Part shown: positions 11,934-23,639 of the stretch, piece after piece
Layout of the letters: each line of letters starts with the position of its first letter
Numbering within the stretch: position 1 is the first letter of the stretch
Position numbers and translations under genes: made by a program
Origin: Allolobophora icterica
Lineage: Eukaryota > Annelida > Clitellata > Crassiclitellata > Lumbricidae
Length of the DNA stretch: 64,000 bases
Assembly (NCBI GenBank): GCA_963556255.1
Contig: OY744607.1
Location: 44,303,652 to 44,367,651 of the forward strand
Direction of reading: 5' to 3'
Notes under the pieces: generated by a model
What the model was told of the DNA's origin: nothing
Databases searched by the model: none
What the model saw: only the letters and a program-made list of their open reading frames with translations

Positions 11934-12554
11934 TAAACTTAGGGCTAATCAGAACTAAATTTGTGGCTAATTAGGTCTAAATTTTTTACTAATCAGAACT
12001 AAATTTGTGACTAATCAGAACTAAATTTATGACTATAGGCTTAAATTTGTGGCTAATTAGGATTAAATTTGTGGCCTATAGCGTCTTTATTTCTTAGCTA
12101 CGGTCTACAGTAAATCATGCGACCCTATTAGGCCTATCGGTCGATTTTATGCCGGAAATTTTTTCAGATAGCCTACAATATCAGGCATTTAATTAAAAAA
12201 TTCACGGACATACCTAAGAGCTTACGTGGACCGAAAAACCAGTTTGGATCGTGCACAGCTTAGCACGTAGGCCTAGTCTATTCTTTGACCAACACAATAC
12301 AATGCATACAGCTAGGGCTATGCTATGAGACACAAGACGTGTTAGGCCTATACAACTGAGGACATTCGTCACGAGGACAGTCTTTGTGTGGAGTTAGATT
12401 GATCGACGCCCATCTATATTTCCTCCAAAGTACTTAACATTCGTGTTCTATCCATATCTCCTTTTCGTACGTTTGAGGGCGCATGTCCGGTTGGCAGCAG
12501 CCAATGAGAAGACGGAGTCAGTGTCAGCGACTTTTAGAGCGGAAAGAAAAATGC
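11934..12554. repeat. AAATTTGTGGCTAATTAGG-like degenerate repeats, then unique sequence
   Basis: Between two opposed MITEs, 11935-12075 holds several GACTAATCAGAACTAAATTTG-like blocks (shortened and variable). The rest is unique and rich in TAGGCCTA. No gene is seen. Confidence 0.5.
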
Positions 12555-12562
12555 AAACCAAA

Positions 12563-12912
12563 CAGGGTGGGAATTGTTGGGGGTTCAACCCCACAGTATC
12601 TCTTAGGATCCCCACAGTTAAGTCATCATTGCACACCCTAGCGGGGTCGTTTCCAACCCCCTCAGTTGTGCTAGTGTGATTTAGCATTATGACTCTGAGT
12701 CTCTGGCAAAGAGAAGAAACTTTCATGGTGTCTCATGTAGGCCTATGCATTTTTTTATTTCTCAGCAAAGGAATTGATTTTGATTCGAGTCTGACTTGCA
12801 AAACTGCTAGCATTGAAATCAGCTGCTTTCAAATTTCGTAACATCAGTTTACAAAATACGGAAAAAATGTTCGACCCTCTCTCTCCCCCAGTCGTCTACA
12901 ATTCCCACACTG
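12563..12912. mobile_element. hAT-type MITE, 350 bp, same family as 11515, opposite orientation
   Basis: It begins CAGGGTGGGAATTGT and ends ACAATTCCCACACTG. Flanks AAACCAAA (12555-12562) and GAACCAAA (12913-12920) match at 7 of 8. Most of its length is the reverse complement of 11515-11925 without the doubled segment. Confidence 0.87.
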
Positions 12913-13005
12913 GAACCAAACCGTGACAAACATAACCCTATGCCGTCCATTCGGTAGGGTATTCACATTATCACCCCACCCAAATTCGTTATGGGGGCGT
13001 CGTTC

Positions 13006-13013
13006 TATTTATA
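13006..13013 (+). promoter_or_regulatory. TATA-like box (TATTTATA) of the putative cyclophilin promoter
   Basis: TATTTATA lies immediately before the CpG-containing stretch that ends in the putative 5'UTR donor at 13249. Position and composition fit a core promoter. This is inference from motif and context only. Confidence 0.3.
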
Positions 13014-13037
13014 GACGAAAACAACAGTTGTGTGTGG

Positions 13038-13249
13038 TTTAGCAGGTTTCGTCTGCACGAACTGCAGGTTCCAGTCGACAGACTTGTACGACTAGTTGCA
13101 TTCTCCGCGGTCCAGTGCGCGCCACGTCGATCGTGACGGTGGTGCTGGGCGCTATTTGAGAAGATCCCCGACGGGTAGTTTTACAGTGAGGGTCAGGCGT
13201 GTTAAAGTGCGACTAAGACAAGTTCTTGTTTAATTGCTCGATCGTCTGG
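13038..13249 (+). other. Probable 5'UTR exon of the cyclophilin gene
   Basis: A GC-richer stretch with several CpGs ends at a strong donor (CTGG|GTAAGT, intron starting at 13250). The cyclophilin start exon begins just after a pyrimidine-rich acceptor at 14492-14493, so an upstream non-coding exon is needed and this is the best candidate. The 5' boundary is a guess placed about 25-30 bp after the TATA-like box. No transcript supports it. Confidence 0.45.
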
Positions 13250-13929
13250 GTAAGTTCTGGCCAAGGATTATTGACCGTCGGCCGCGACTGGATGTATATT
13301 TGCATCTTAAAAATTGTATATAGCGTATTTATAGACCTCTCAAAGGCGCCGAGTTTATGAGATATCAGGAAATTAATGAATTTTATTTACCTGGTAGTGT
13401 TCGAGATGAACACTTGGCTATTTTAAGTAGAATTTAACGTTGCTGTGTTAGTTTTTATGTACATTATGATTTATTTAATGATACCATACATTCCTAGTCA
13501 ACACAACGTTTGGACAACGCTGTCCGAATGTGCGTGTGCTGGCTCGGACCTTTCTTTCGTAGTGTATACATTTCGAAAATTGTTTAAGATAACGTTATGT
13601 GTAAGATGCATCCAATGTAATCTAAGAATAGTATAGTGGCAGTATAATAATGTTCAAGGCATCGGTTGAGGGTCATTGAATCGAATGGTCATTGGACATT
13701 GAATGCAAAGATATTGTAACATCAAATGAATCTGAAATGTAGTTCAGCTGTAAAAAAAACTTCATTGTAACACAACTCCATTATAAGGTGGTTCTTGAGC
13801 ATTAATGTAGTGGCGGTATATAAGTTCTCACAGAAAAAGTGGGTTTAAAGCGTATTAATTGTCTTATTATTGTCTTGCCTTGTTGTTGCCTTCTGTGGCA
13901 TTTTCAGAGTCTAACATCTGAAAGACTCG

Positions 13930-14160
13930 TCATTCATTCATTCATTCATTCATTCTATAGAAATTTATATAGCGCCTCTTCAAGAGACCTACTCAGAGGC
14001 ACTTCCAGAGATAGAGAGATAGGACTGGAGATATCGAAAGAAAGCAGATGAGTTATTTCGGGGAAGCAGCGTAAGGCAATTGGAAGACCATTCCAGGTAG
14101 ACGGGCCAAAGAGACACTCGATCCCAACCTTGCAACAAAAACCCAGGTTTCAATGGACAT
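13930..14160 (-). mobile_element. LINE 3' fragment in cyclophilin intron 1
   Basis: The plus strand shows (ATTC)n and then AATTTATATAGCGCCTCTTC. The minus-strand frame further in reads FGPSTWNGLPIALRCFPEI, the conserved end of a CR1-like reverse transcriptase. The rest of the intron (13250-13925, 14165-14490) has no recognised feature. Confidence 0.75.
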
Positions 14161-14500
14161 TGTGGCACAATGCTTTTAGCCCCTATGGTTTCAATGCTCG
14201 TGTCCCCTAGGGCAGATAAGAATTAATTGTATGTCAATACACTAATATCCTAAATGGCAAGGCTCCCAAAATGGTCCGAGTCCACACTGCCAGGATGGAG
14301 CAAAATGGTTTTCAAGCACATAATTATGGAATATTTATAACAAAAGACATAGGAACTGAGTGAGGATGCCACAGAACCATTCGACTGTATCTGTACTCGG
14401 ATCATTCTTGTTGTCCAGAAGTCTGTTGAAAATAACATGTTTTTTTCTTGTTGTTTAGTACCAGATGTTTCATGTTATTGTTTGTGCGTGTAGGTTTAAA

Positions 14501-17500
14501 ATGAAGGTGGCATTTGGCCTTGGTGCTGTCAGCACTTTGTTGCTGGTCTGCCTCCAGTGCTGTCTGGGAGGCAAATATATTGACTATGATCCAGTTGTCA
14601 CAGAAAAGGTAGAATGGTTCCAGACGTCTTGGCAGTTTTCTTTTTTGCATTGGAGCACTTTTAGCAGATTATTAAATTTTTAATTCTGATCAGTATCTCC
14701 ATATACCTTGCATGCTTCTTGTTCTTTCGAAGTGTGTTATGTCTGCAGTTTTCTTTTTAAACTTTGAAATGTGTGTATGTATGTATGAATGTATATAGTC
14801 TATGTATGCATGTATCTATACATGTATGTATGTATATGTGCGTGTATGTATGTCCGGATCCTTCTTTTATAGCAGCTCTCGAGAACATATTAAATGCACT
14901 AACTTTGCTTTTAGACATAACTGAAATGATGCAACTTAACGGCTTGCTTTTGACTTCTACACTTGCTTTTGACCTGTACACTTACTTTTGTCCTCTACAC
15001 TTGCTTTTGACTTCTACACTTGCTTTTGACCTCTACACTTGCTTTTGGCCTCTACACTTACTTTTGGCCTATACCCTTTCCTTTTGCCTCTACGTTTGAT
15101 TTAGGCTTCTACACTTCCATTTGACCTCTACACTTCCTTTTGACCTCTACACTTCCTTTTGGCCTCTACACTTCCTTTTGACCTCTACGCTTACTTTTTG
15201 CCTCTACACTTGCTTCTACCTTTGCTTTTGGCCTCTACACTTGCTTTTGGTCCCTACATTTGCTTTCGGCCTCTACATTTGTTTTTGGCCTCTACACTTG
15301 CTTTTAACCTCTATTACACTTGCTATTAGCCTTCTACATGTGACTTTTCGACGAATGGATCAAATTGACATATTACAAGCTGTGAATTAAATCAGTCAGC
15401 CACCATATCACAAAAGCAATTTTTATGTTAACGCATCTGCTTCTTTTGCAAAGATTTACATGGACATTTCGATCGGTTCCGTGTATAAAGGAAGAATTGT
15501 TTTTGGACTGTTTGGTGATATTGCCCCGAAGACTGTCCTCAACTTTAGAACTCTCATAATTGGAAATACGGTAATACATTATCTTTCTTCGTATATTTAT
15601 CAAATGTTATTATTTATTACATACTATATGTTTGCCCGTCCTAAGACGGTTTAAAACAAATTTGAAAAGGTATTTTCTAGTGTGCGAAATAAGCTCTGAT
15701 GTGAAGTTGCTGGTGAATAATTTAGTCAATCACTAGATGGCCCAGAGTAGCGGAACATAATGAATATGTTTCTGCGCCTAAGTAAATTTGCTCGTTTCGG
15801 CTTGTTCGCGACCTAAGTAAATTAGTTTAGGTAGGCCTAATGTTTGTCTTTAGCGTCCGAAATTATTTACATTGCATGAGCGATGAAAACGTTTCACAGT
15901 TAAACTCAAACAAGAAGTTGGAAGATTGATGAAAATATCAATGAAACTAGAAGCCGGATGATCGATTAAAATATTACCAGGGTCCGATTTGCCGGGGGGG
16001 TCGGAGGGGTTGGACCCCCCTGCTTCTTTTTTTGACCCCCCTGCTTCAGGCCTTTGGCCGACCCCCGGGGGGGTCGGCTTGACCCCCTCAAATTCATTAC
16101 CCTGAGTCCTACACCAAACGACTCCAGTATGACCTACCGCAAGCAGTGCAGCCTTGTCACCTTTGGGTAATTATTTATTATCCAGTCGGTACCCTAATTT
16201 TGAAATATCGCGTTAATATTGTTCACGAGTAGCGCTTTAAGCTTGGCATATTCAGCTGTTGAGGGATTATGTTACTTTTAACTCAAGCTGAGGTCGTCTA
16301 CTCTGTAGGCAGAGGCAGTGTCAGAAATATTTCGCAGGGCATGACCAAACATACAGAAGACAACAAACGGACCACAGTCCCTGTACAAGCCAGCGCCCTC
16401 AGGCGCCTTCATGCCCGGAGTCCTCGCCTTGGGCACATCGGCTCCAACGCCACGAGCATCCAGTTGCGGGGTAAAGGTCAAGTAGACAGTGGCATTCTGT
16501 CCAGCGTTCGCTGGCGCTTTTGACCTCGATTGACCTAGACTAGAGTGCACATCTGTATCAGTGCACAGCTATGCTGTCATTTTTGTGACATGAACCGAAT
16601 TGGAGATCGGCATTCGGCATAAGGTGGTCAAAATGCAGGCTCATCTGTGCCTATATAAAGTGCCTATATAAAGTCACTGGTGATGCTGCAGTTGTTGTCA
16701 TACAACCGCCAGTCCAACAACGTTCCCGCTCTGCCGAGTCTGACTCTGTTGTGGAACGGCAGAATATGTTCAAACAAGAACACGTCATCAAAACGTACGT
16801 CTCCTACCAATGGATTATGGTGGAACCCCAGAAGCTGTGCACTCTGCTTCAGAGAAGTTTCGGATTGACAATTTTCTGCCCAACCGTTGATCAATTCACA
16901 ACCGACTTGACAAGAAGGCTTGCATCATACGAACTACTCTGCTCAAGGTTTGGTTTTCTATCGAGGCTTGAATCTTGTAGTGATGAAGAAATACACAAAT
17001 CAGAGAAAAACCTTGTAGCAATATACGGCGATGACCTCGATGAAAGCATTGGCAATGAGCTGATAATTTTATGCAGTGTTCTTATTTTGTCAAAATGTTT
17101 AAACACGAGACAGGTAGGGCAGGCCTCAACATAAGTCATGAGTAGTTCATGTACCAATACATGGCAAAGGTGTTGAAAGTTCATTTCAAGTATGACACAT
17201 GAGAGACCTAGCCACCCTGCAGCGTTGAGCATAGAGAGTGATATTCTACGTCAACTGAATTTTAATCAGTTTATTGATGACTTTGTCAATGGAAAAGTGC
17301 GCAAAGTCCTAATGGGCCTATTAAAATTTACACCCAACTGTAGGCTTAACTGAGCTAATTAACTGACTCAATCTATCTGTTTTTAGTTTGGAGGTCCCGC
17401 CTATCACCCTTTTTAATTTCTTTCTTTGTCTGTATCAACAATTTCTATTAAAAACTGGATAAGAATCTTAAAGCTTATCCTTTTGTGTTGTACTTGAACC

Positions 17501-20500
17501 TCTTAATATAATAGAAGACACTTTATTTATAAGTAAAATGATCTTCCCAATTTATTTTCATATTTAAATAAATTAATTAACAATAAGTCACAATTCCCAG
17601 ATTGTGATCGAGTACTCTATACATACAAACAAGGCCAACATGGGGGGGTCTGATCTCGCAACACTTGAGCACACTTTGAAGATTCTGCCCATTTCGTCTG
17701 CAGCTTGCGAGCGTGGCTTTAGCCAGATGAACTTGCAACATAGGCCTACAGTGCGCAACCTGCTTTCTGTTGGCCCCATCAGCTACTTGCTGATGATCAG
17801 CATTAACGGGCCATCTCTAACATCTTGGAATGCCAGGATATACGTTATTTCCTGGCTGAAATCTGGGTGCCATGATGCCTTAGATAAGCCAATTGGCAAG
17901 GCGACTATTGTGCACAAACAAAAGAAATATGCAAAGCTTTTTATAGTGGCTATACTAGTGTACTTGGTGCACTGGTTCATTGGGTTTGCTAGTATTTCCA
18001 ATGACAGTACTTGATGCATTGGTTTGATAGCTTTGGTTGTGTACTTGTATTTCATCTTTCAGTGCAATTTAGTCACGTCTAACGCTTTGTTGTTCCTATT
18101 AGTATATTTCAGCTAAAACTGCTGCTGAAAGCTCCTTTTAATTTTGAATATAAATTTTTTTTCGATGTCATGTTTGCATCGTAGTTGACTCAACGTTGGT
18201 CATTGCAGAATCTTGACATACTATGGAAGTTCATTAACCTCATTTACAAAATAACGAGTAAAAAAATTAATTATGGCTTAATAAATTTTTATTATTTGTA
18301 TAGATTTCCGACCCCCCTGCTTCTTTTTTGACAAATCGGACCCTGAATATTACATAATAAAAGTCAAACTAGAAGTTGGAATTGCGATGAAAATATATCG
18401 TTTTAGTGCCGATATTATTCCCGTGTATGACCGATTAAAACATTTTATAGTAAAACTCGAACTAGAAGTTGGAAGATTGACGAAAATATTCACGAAACTA
18501 AAAGCTGGATAATCGATTAAAATATAACTCAAACTAGAAGTTGGATGAACGATGATTATTTATTGTATATTGTATTAGAACGTTACATTGAAATAATTTC
18601 GGACGCTAAAGACAAACATTACCTTAGTTTAATCCCGTTTGAATCCGTTAGTTTGAAAGAGCAGTCCTTTACGGCATATTTAAACTTAGGTTGAATTGAG
18701 TTTGAAACGATCCTCCGCTAGAATGTGGCCATTTTGTAAACACTGACGTCATTGGTCATGAATGTTCATTGGAGGAGCAGAATAAAAATGGTTGACGTCA
18801 TGACACACATTTCTCTCCTATTATAATTTATTACTTACATTTTATTACATAAACAACTTATTGCATTTTAGTTTTATGTGCATTACAGCATTTACTTTTT
18901 ATGTACATTATTACATTTACTTTTATATAGGCCCCTAAATGTATAATTTTTATACTTAAAATTCTTTGTCTTTAAAATTATGCCGGCTGTCTGAAGTCTA
19001 TGACGTAACCTCAGAACTTGCAGCATATGCCTTTGTTTCGTAATTTGGGTTTAATTGGTTTAATGGTTGATCTCCGTGGTTTTCAATCGTAATCGTAATC
19101 GAAATCTCAAAACTACGCTATAAGTTGTACGAAATAGTTTTAGGCCTTCCTGAGTAGTGATAATATATGTAGTTTTTCACATTTTGTGACCGAAAAGCTG
19201 CCCAAATGTTATCAAGCCGTGGCACTTATAGAGTCGGTTAACGGCACCTTTGGTTACTACGGTACCCATGTTGGGAAACGTTGGTTTATCTTATTACCCT
19301 GGGATTGATGTTTTAGACTGATTCTGATGGCGTCCTGCTTGCTTACAAGTCCAGCATATTCCATCGAACTATTAAAAATTTCATGATCCAGGGAGGAGAC
19401 TTCACACGAGGAGATGGATGGGGAGGTAGTATTTTTATTTTAAAATTATTTTACATATTTGCTTTCTGAAATGTAGGATAAACAGATGAAGAAATGAACA
19501 AAGATAAAATAAAAAATATAGTAATATAAGAAATAATAATTTAACAGTAATAATTATAACAAAATGATTGAAATATAAATAGGAAAATAAACAAAAATAA
19601 CGAAACAAAGCAAAATGAATCAAGTACAAAGGAAATATTTGGGATTTAATGTTTTCACCATAGGACTTTCACCTAAGAGTTTATTTAAGGCAACCGGGCT
19701 GTTAATTCGTCCTCTTTCCTCACTCTTCCCATCCCCCAGTCACTTCTCAATTTAAATTCTGTAAACTGATACACTATCTCACACTGTTCTTGTGTGGAGT
19801 GATCTCCCACCTGAAATCCATGAATTCTTCTTTTCCCACCAGCCCTATCCTTCAATCACCATCGTCTTTCTCGAGCCCCTCTGTCTATCACTTTCCAGGC
19901 TATCTATTCTGAAGTCCAACATGTTCAAGAAATGTTACCCTGATCTATTCAATCTGCTGCCTTAATTTCTCTGAACACAACCAGCCATTGTAAGTCTTTC
20001 TTCTGCTCTCCCTGGTTTCATGTCAAAGAAATTGCCCTCTCTATGGCACCTCTGGACAACCCTCTAACTTGATGCAGCACTCGTGAATGAGCTTCTGTCC
20101 TGTAGTTAGTTTTTGAAAGCAGCGCTTTAGGAATTTTTGAGTTTACGATTTGGAGCTGAAAAGTTAAGTTTAAGCCAAATTAATCAGGAATGTTTGAGTT
20201 TATGATTTCGAGGATATGACTACAGTCATGTCGGACTGGGTGAACTACCGGTAGTCACAATAGAGAATGGAATCACTCGGTTGTATACAGATTATAGTAT
20301 AAAAGACGTACTTTGAATAAGTACAATGCAAAGGCACAATCTGCTCTCTTATGCTTTTGGATGTGTGTGTGAAGTTGCTTGTATTATAACATTTTATTGT
20401 TGCCTGTGATATAACTCGGCTGTTGCTTGTGTTACAACATTTTATTGTTGTTTGGGGTATAACTTTTGATTGTTGCTTGTGATATAACTTTTGATTGTTG

Positions 20501-21994
20501 CTTGTGATGTAACTTTTCATGGTAGCTTGTGATATAACTTTTGGTTGTTGCTTGTGATGTAACTTTTCATGGTTGCTTGTGATATAACTTTTGATTGTTG
20601 CTTGTGATATAACTTTTGGTTGTTGCTTGTGATGTAACTGGTCACTGTTGCTTGTGATATAACTTTTGATTGTTGCTTGTGATGTAACTTTTCATGGTTG
20701 CTTGTGATATAACTTTTGGTTGTTGCTTGTGATGTAACTTTTCATGGTTGCTTGTGATATAACTTTTGATTGTTGCTTGTGATATAACTTTTGGTTGTTG
20801 CTTGTGATGTAACTGGTCATTGTGGCTTGTGATATAACTTTTGTAATAATAATAATGCTATTGTTGATGAGATATTACATGTGGTATGTTTCTAAAGGTA
20901 AGAGCCTTTGGGGCAACTACTTTAAGGATGAGAATTTCCTGATACCCCATTACGGTGCTGGATGGCTGGGCATGGCAAACGCTGGACCAGACACTAATGG
21001 ATCTCAGTTCTACATCACCTGTGTCCTGACTGAGTGGCTAAATGATAAGCACACCCTCTTTGGAGTTGTTTTGGAAGGCATGGTAAGTGGAAAGTGGAGA
21101 CTACATTGTAGAATTGTTAAGTTTTCGAGGGAGGTGCCTGATGATACAGCGTGTAACCCAGACAACGCGTTGAAAGTGATAAGACTGATAAGTCAATGTT
21201 TAGTGCTATGCTGTAGTTCTTGTGCGACGCGTTAACCAGTATGGCTTATTAAATAATTAGTACCGGTATCTTAGGGGATAAAACTTTTATCCCCTAACAT
21301 AATAATTATTTAATAAGCTGGAATCACTAGAAACTGGAATCACTAGAAAACTATTGTTGTGATTGCAGTTATTTATTATAATATGTATTATAATATAACA
21401 TTATAATATAACATTATAATATATTATTGTCGTTGTGACGACATGTCGACAGATTTAGGTAGATCGCTATTAGACGTGAGATGTTGTTAGAACATGCCCA
21501 CAGTGACCCATCCAAATGCTACACATAGGCCTACTGGACATCGACACGATCACGTCAGATTCGGTGTAGAGGCCGTCGTATGATCAGTGCTATAACATAG
21601 TATAGCTTACTGTCATATACCTATCTTAATGTTAATGTTAGTCATTGTCACTGTTGTTTGTTCATGGTAGAAATTGTCCCTGAGGAAAGACAAATTACAT
21701 TAAGAGCTTTTGGTCAGTGGCTGGTAAAGTAGGCAGCATACTCTGTAACGTTTATAACAGTACCATAAAGTGCGTTTTGTTTTTTCACTTTTCTATTGCT
21801 AATTTCTTATTGTTAAAGTTAATATTACTGTAATATGGTAATTGTTGGTGATCTTTTAGGCTGTTGTACGTGCCATCGAGAACAATCCGACTGGTGCGAA
21901 CGACAGACCGATTTTAGTTGTCGTCATCAACGATTGTGGTACCCTGCCTCTTGCAAACCCATTCACGGTTCCTAGATCACCGGTGCAGGGTTAA
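14501..21994 (+). CDS. Secretory-pathway cyclophilin (peptidyl-prolyl cis-trans isomerase, PPIB/PPIC/NinaA-like), 5 coding exons, 217 aa
   Basis: Cyclophilins catalyse cis-trans isomerisation of prolyl bonds. The N-terminal signal peptide ([20 protein letters not shown]) places this one in the ER or secretory route. Coding exons are 14501-14608, 15454-15570, 19317-19425, 20898-21082 and 21860-21994. All junctions are GT/AG and the phases join without a break into 217 residues. The catalytic set is intact by alignment to CypA: Arg92 and Phe97 in [15 protein letters not shown], Met98, Gln100, Phe149 in NGSQFYIT, Trp158 and His163. A few extra residues lie before FHR. The IYMDISIG start and [15 protein letters not shown] resemble both vertebrate PPIB and Drosophila NinaA. 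The C-terminus ([12 protein letters not shown]) lacks the AIAKE-like end of PPIB. The ATG lies 7 bp after a good acceptor (AG at 14492-14493), so an upstream 5'UTR exon is expected. The family is certain; the orthologue is not. Confidence 0.93.
14940..15345. repeat. Minisatellite, 17-18 bp unit, in cyclophilin intron
   Basis: The unit CTTTTGACCTCTACACTTG varies by single bases and recurs roughly 22 times up to about 110 bp before the second coding exon. It yields spurious FDLYT-repeat frames. A (TGTA)n-like tract precedes it at 14770-14850. Confidence 0.9.
15978..18345 (+). mobile_element. hAT DNA transposon relic with intact termini, inside cyclophilin intron 2
   Basis: The element begins CAGGGTCCGATTTG and ends CAAATCGGACCCTG, which are perfect 14-bp inverted repeats. 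It is flanked by the perfect 8-bp duplication AATATTAC (15970-15977 and 18346-18353). Eight-bp duplications with CAG...CTG ends are the hAT signature. Two conceptual fragments of one transposase lie inside. The first (about 16752-17090) has [17 protein letters not shown], like the central part of ZMYM/KIAA1586-like hAT proteins. The second (about 17650-17880) has [18 protein letters not shown] and [11 protein letters not shown], the hAT C-terminal dimerisation region. The region between them is broken and the N-terminal part is not recognisable. The element is therefore probably immobile by itself but could be mobilised in trans. Confidence 0.92.
17604..18014 (+). pseudogene. hAT transposase C-terminal (dimerisation) fragment
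   Basis: This open frame encodes [19 protein letters not shown], then RGFSQMNL and [16 protein letters not shown]. The ERxFSQMNL-type core and the following ISINGP block are typical of the dimerisation domain of KIAA1586/ZNF862-like hAT transposases. It belongs to the 15978-18345 element. A companion frame at 16751-17134 carries the preceding helical part ([18 protein letters not shown]). They are not one open frame and no start context is convincing, so I treat both as a decayed transposase. Confidence 0.8.
18354..19316. other. Cyclophilin intron 2 remainder; nothing recognised
   Basis: Flanking the hAT relic, the sequences 15850-15965 and 18360-18545 share ACTAGAAGTTGGA(A/T)GATTGA-like blocks, so the transposon landed in a short local repeat. 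The rest is AT-rich without a feature. Confidence 0.5.
19426..20350. other. Cyclophilin intron 3, left part; no feature supported
   Basis: An A-rich tract (19435-19600) is followed by a pyrimidine-rich stretch (19690-20060). The second might be a very old retroelement 3' end, but no conserved frame can be shown. Confidence 0.35.
20355..20845. repeat. Minisatellite, about 26-bp unit, in cyclophilin intron
   Basis: The unit GTTGCTTGTGATATAACTTT plus a short GATT/CATG/GGTT variant recurs about 18 times. Higher-order patterns of variants repeat. It ends about 50 bp before the fourth coding exon. Confidence 0.92.
21083..21859. other. Cyclophilin intron 4; AT palindrome only
   Basis: 21365-21430 contains repeated TATAATATAACATTATAATA-like self-complementary sequence. 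No other element was recognised. Confidence 0.45.
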
Positions 21995-22871
21995 GGATTA
22001 CGGTTCTGGCAAAGAAAAGGATTGCATATCGTGAAAGCGTAGGCAATTGTATCTAGACGAAATTGTTCGTGTTTCGAATTTGAAATGTGTCATTCAGAAA
22101 TTGGTAACTGTATTATGTGGATATTAATTTGGCTTAAAATTAATTTTTCAGATAAGTTCACATGCGTTTTTTGTCACATTGAAATTAGATTTTTTTCTAC
22201 TTAACTTACCATGTGTTTCTACTGAGAACAATTAGTGGTTTGGCTACCAAGAGTGATATCAGGTTTACTAGGTTATTTGTTTTGAAATCTTTTAAACGAG
22301 AAAGAAATTTACAAACTCCGTTAATGGGCCTATCCGCCGCAATTCAATTTCTGGGCAACTTTTATCATCTCTCATCGCTTTTATAATATTACTGCTAACT
22401 TGCTAACTTACTTGAAATGTAGTTAGGGACTTAATTGTTACTTACTTTTTGTAGTTTGTCTATTCTTGTAATTTTGTTTACTGAACCTCTGGCAAGTCAT
22501 CTCTGCTTAACTGGTAACTTGAAGGCTTTCAACTTCACTTTTGTTGATGCTGTTGTTTTGATATTAGATTATTTTAAAGCCAATGTGATCATTTTTAGGG
22601 TTCATTCTGCCGAGGCTGAAATGCTATAACCTCACTTATTCACACTTTGTGTAAGTAACATGCACCAATGTGAAATGGTAAACTTTGTTGTGTTTAGAAA
22701 ATTTCAGTGGCAATGGATGTTGTTGTTTGGACTTCCATTTGAAGTTTTGCTGTGCAGCTTCATTTTACTTACAAATAATTTTACTGGAATTCACTGCTTT
22801 TATTGATTCTTATTTTTGTAGTATACCAAGCACTGTTATTCAGAAGTTGTTCAACTTTTTCTGATGATAAG

Positions 22872-22877
22872 AATAAA
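22872..22877 (+). terminator. Poly(A) signal AATAAA, probable cyclophilin mRNA end
   Basis: AATAAA occurs about 880 bp after the cyclophilin stop codon and is followed by a G/T-rich stretch (GGGTGACTTTTTTGGG). The AT-rich 21995-22900 interval holds no other gene or repeat that I recognise and is best read as its 3'UTR. Confidence 0.5.
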
Positions 22878-23095
22878 TTTGGGTGACTTTTTTGGGAAAA
22901 TGTCTTGTACTTATTTTCAAACAAACTCTAAGTGAATTCTATAGGTTTTTATTTTGAACTGTTTGCCGAGTTTCTTTGACAATACTCCAGTAGAAATTAT
23001 ATATTGGCAGGGTAGATTCTTATAGTTGTCTAAGATGAACAAATCTGCATTCGGTGAATTTCAAATGGGTGAGAAATCAAGGTGCAAACCATATT

Positions 23096-23378
23096 CATGG
23101 GCGTCCGGAGGGGGAAGGAGGGTATTTTCCTCCTGGATTTTGAAAATATTTTTAAAAATAAATTCTTTTGATTTTTAGGATTATTTTAACAGTCCCAACA
23201 CGATTTTCAATGCTAAAAAAACACTTAATTATTGAGGTAAGTTAGCTGTTCTATGCAAAAAACGTTATTTTGCTCCCCCGTACCAAAATTTTGCCCACCA
23301 GAAATTTAGCCCCCCCTAGAAATTTTTGCCCCCCAGAAATTTTTGCCCCCCGCCGAAAAATTCCTGCGGACGCCCATG
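23096..23378. mobile_element. hAT-type MITE, 283 bp
   Basis: Twelve-bp perfect ends CATGGGCGTCCG and CGGACGCCCATG are flanked by the perfect duplication ACCATATT (23088-23095 and 23379-23386). The interior has repeated TTTTGCCCCCCAGAAAT-like blocks and no coding. Confidence 0.93.
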
Positions 23379-23639
23379 ACCATATTTAATGCAAAACTAA
23401 TTCTTTGGTAGTTAACTAACTAAAGTAATGAAGTTGAGAATGTTCATGTGTCGTGCAAATTGTTAAAGGCAATCCAGTGTCTGGACCTAAAGAAGAGAAG
23501 AGTAAATTACAATCTAGATCCGAGAGGTTACGATCGAGTTTCTAACATTAGCACATAAACATTAACAACCCATGGAATAGTCTATTCTCTTATATTTGTG
23601 CATTAAAGTGTACTAAATTTCTTACATTTAGGCCTCATT

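Noticed and set aside
20355..20845. CRISPR-like regularly spaced repeats
   Set aside because: Units are contiguous and variable with no unique spacers, in an animal intron. This is a minisatellite.
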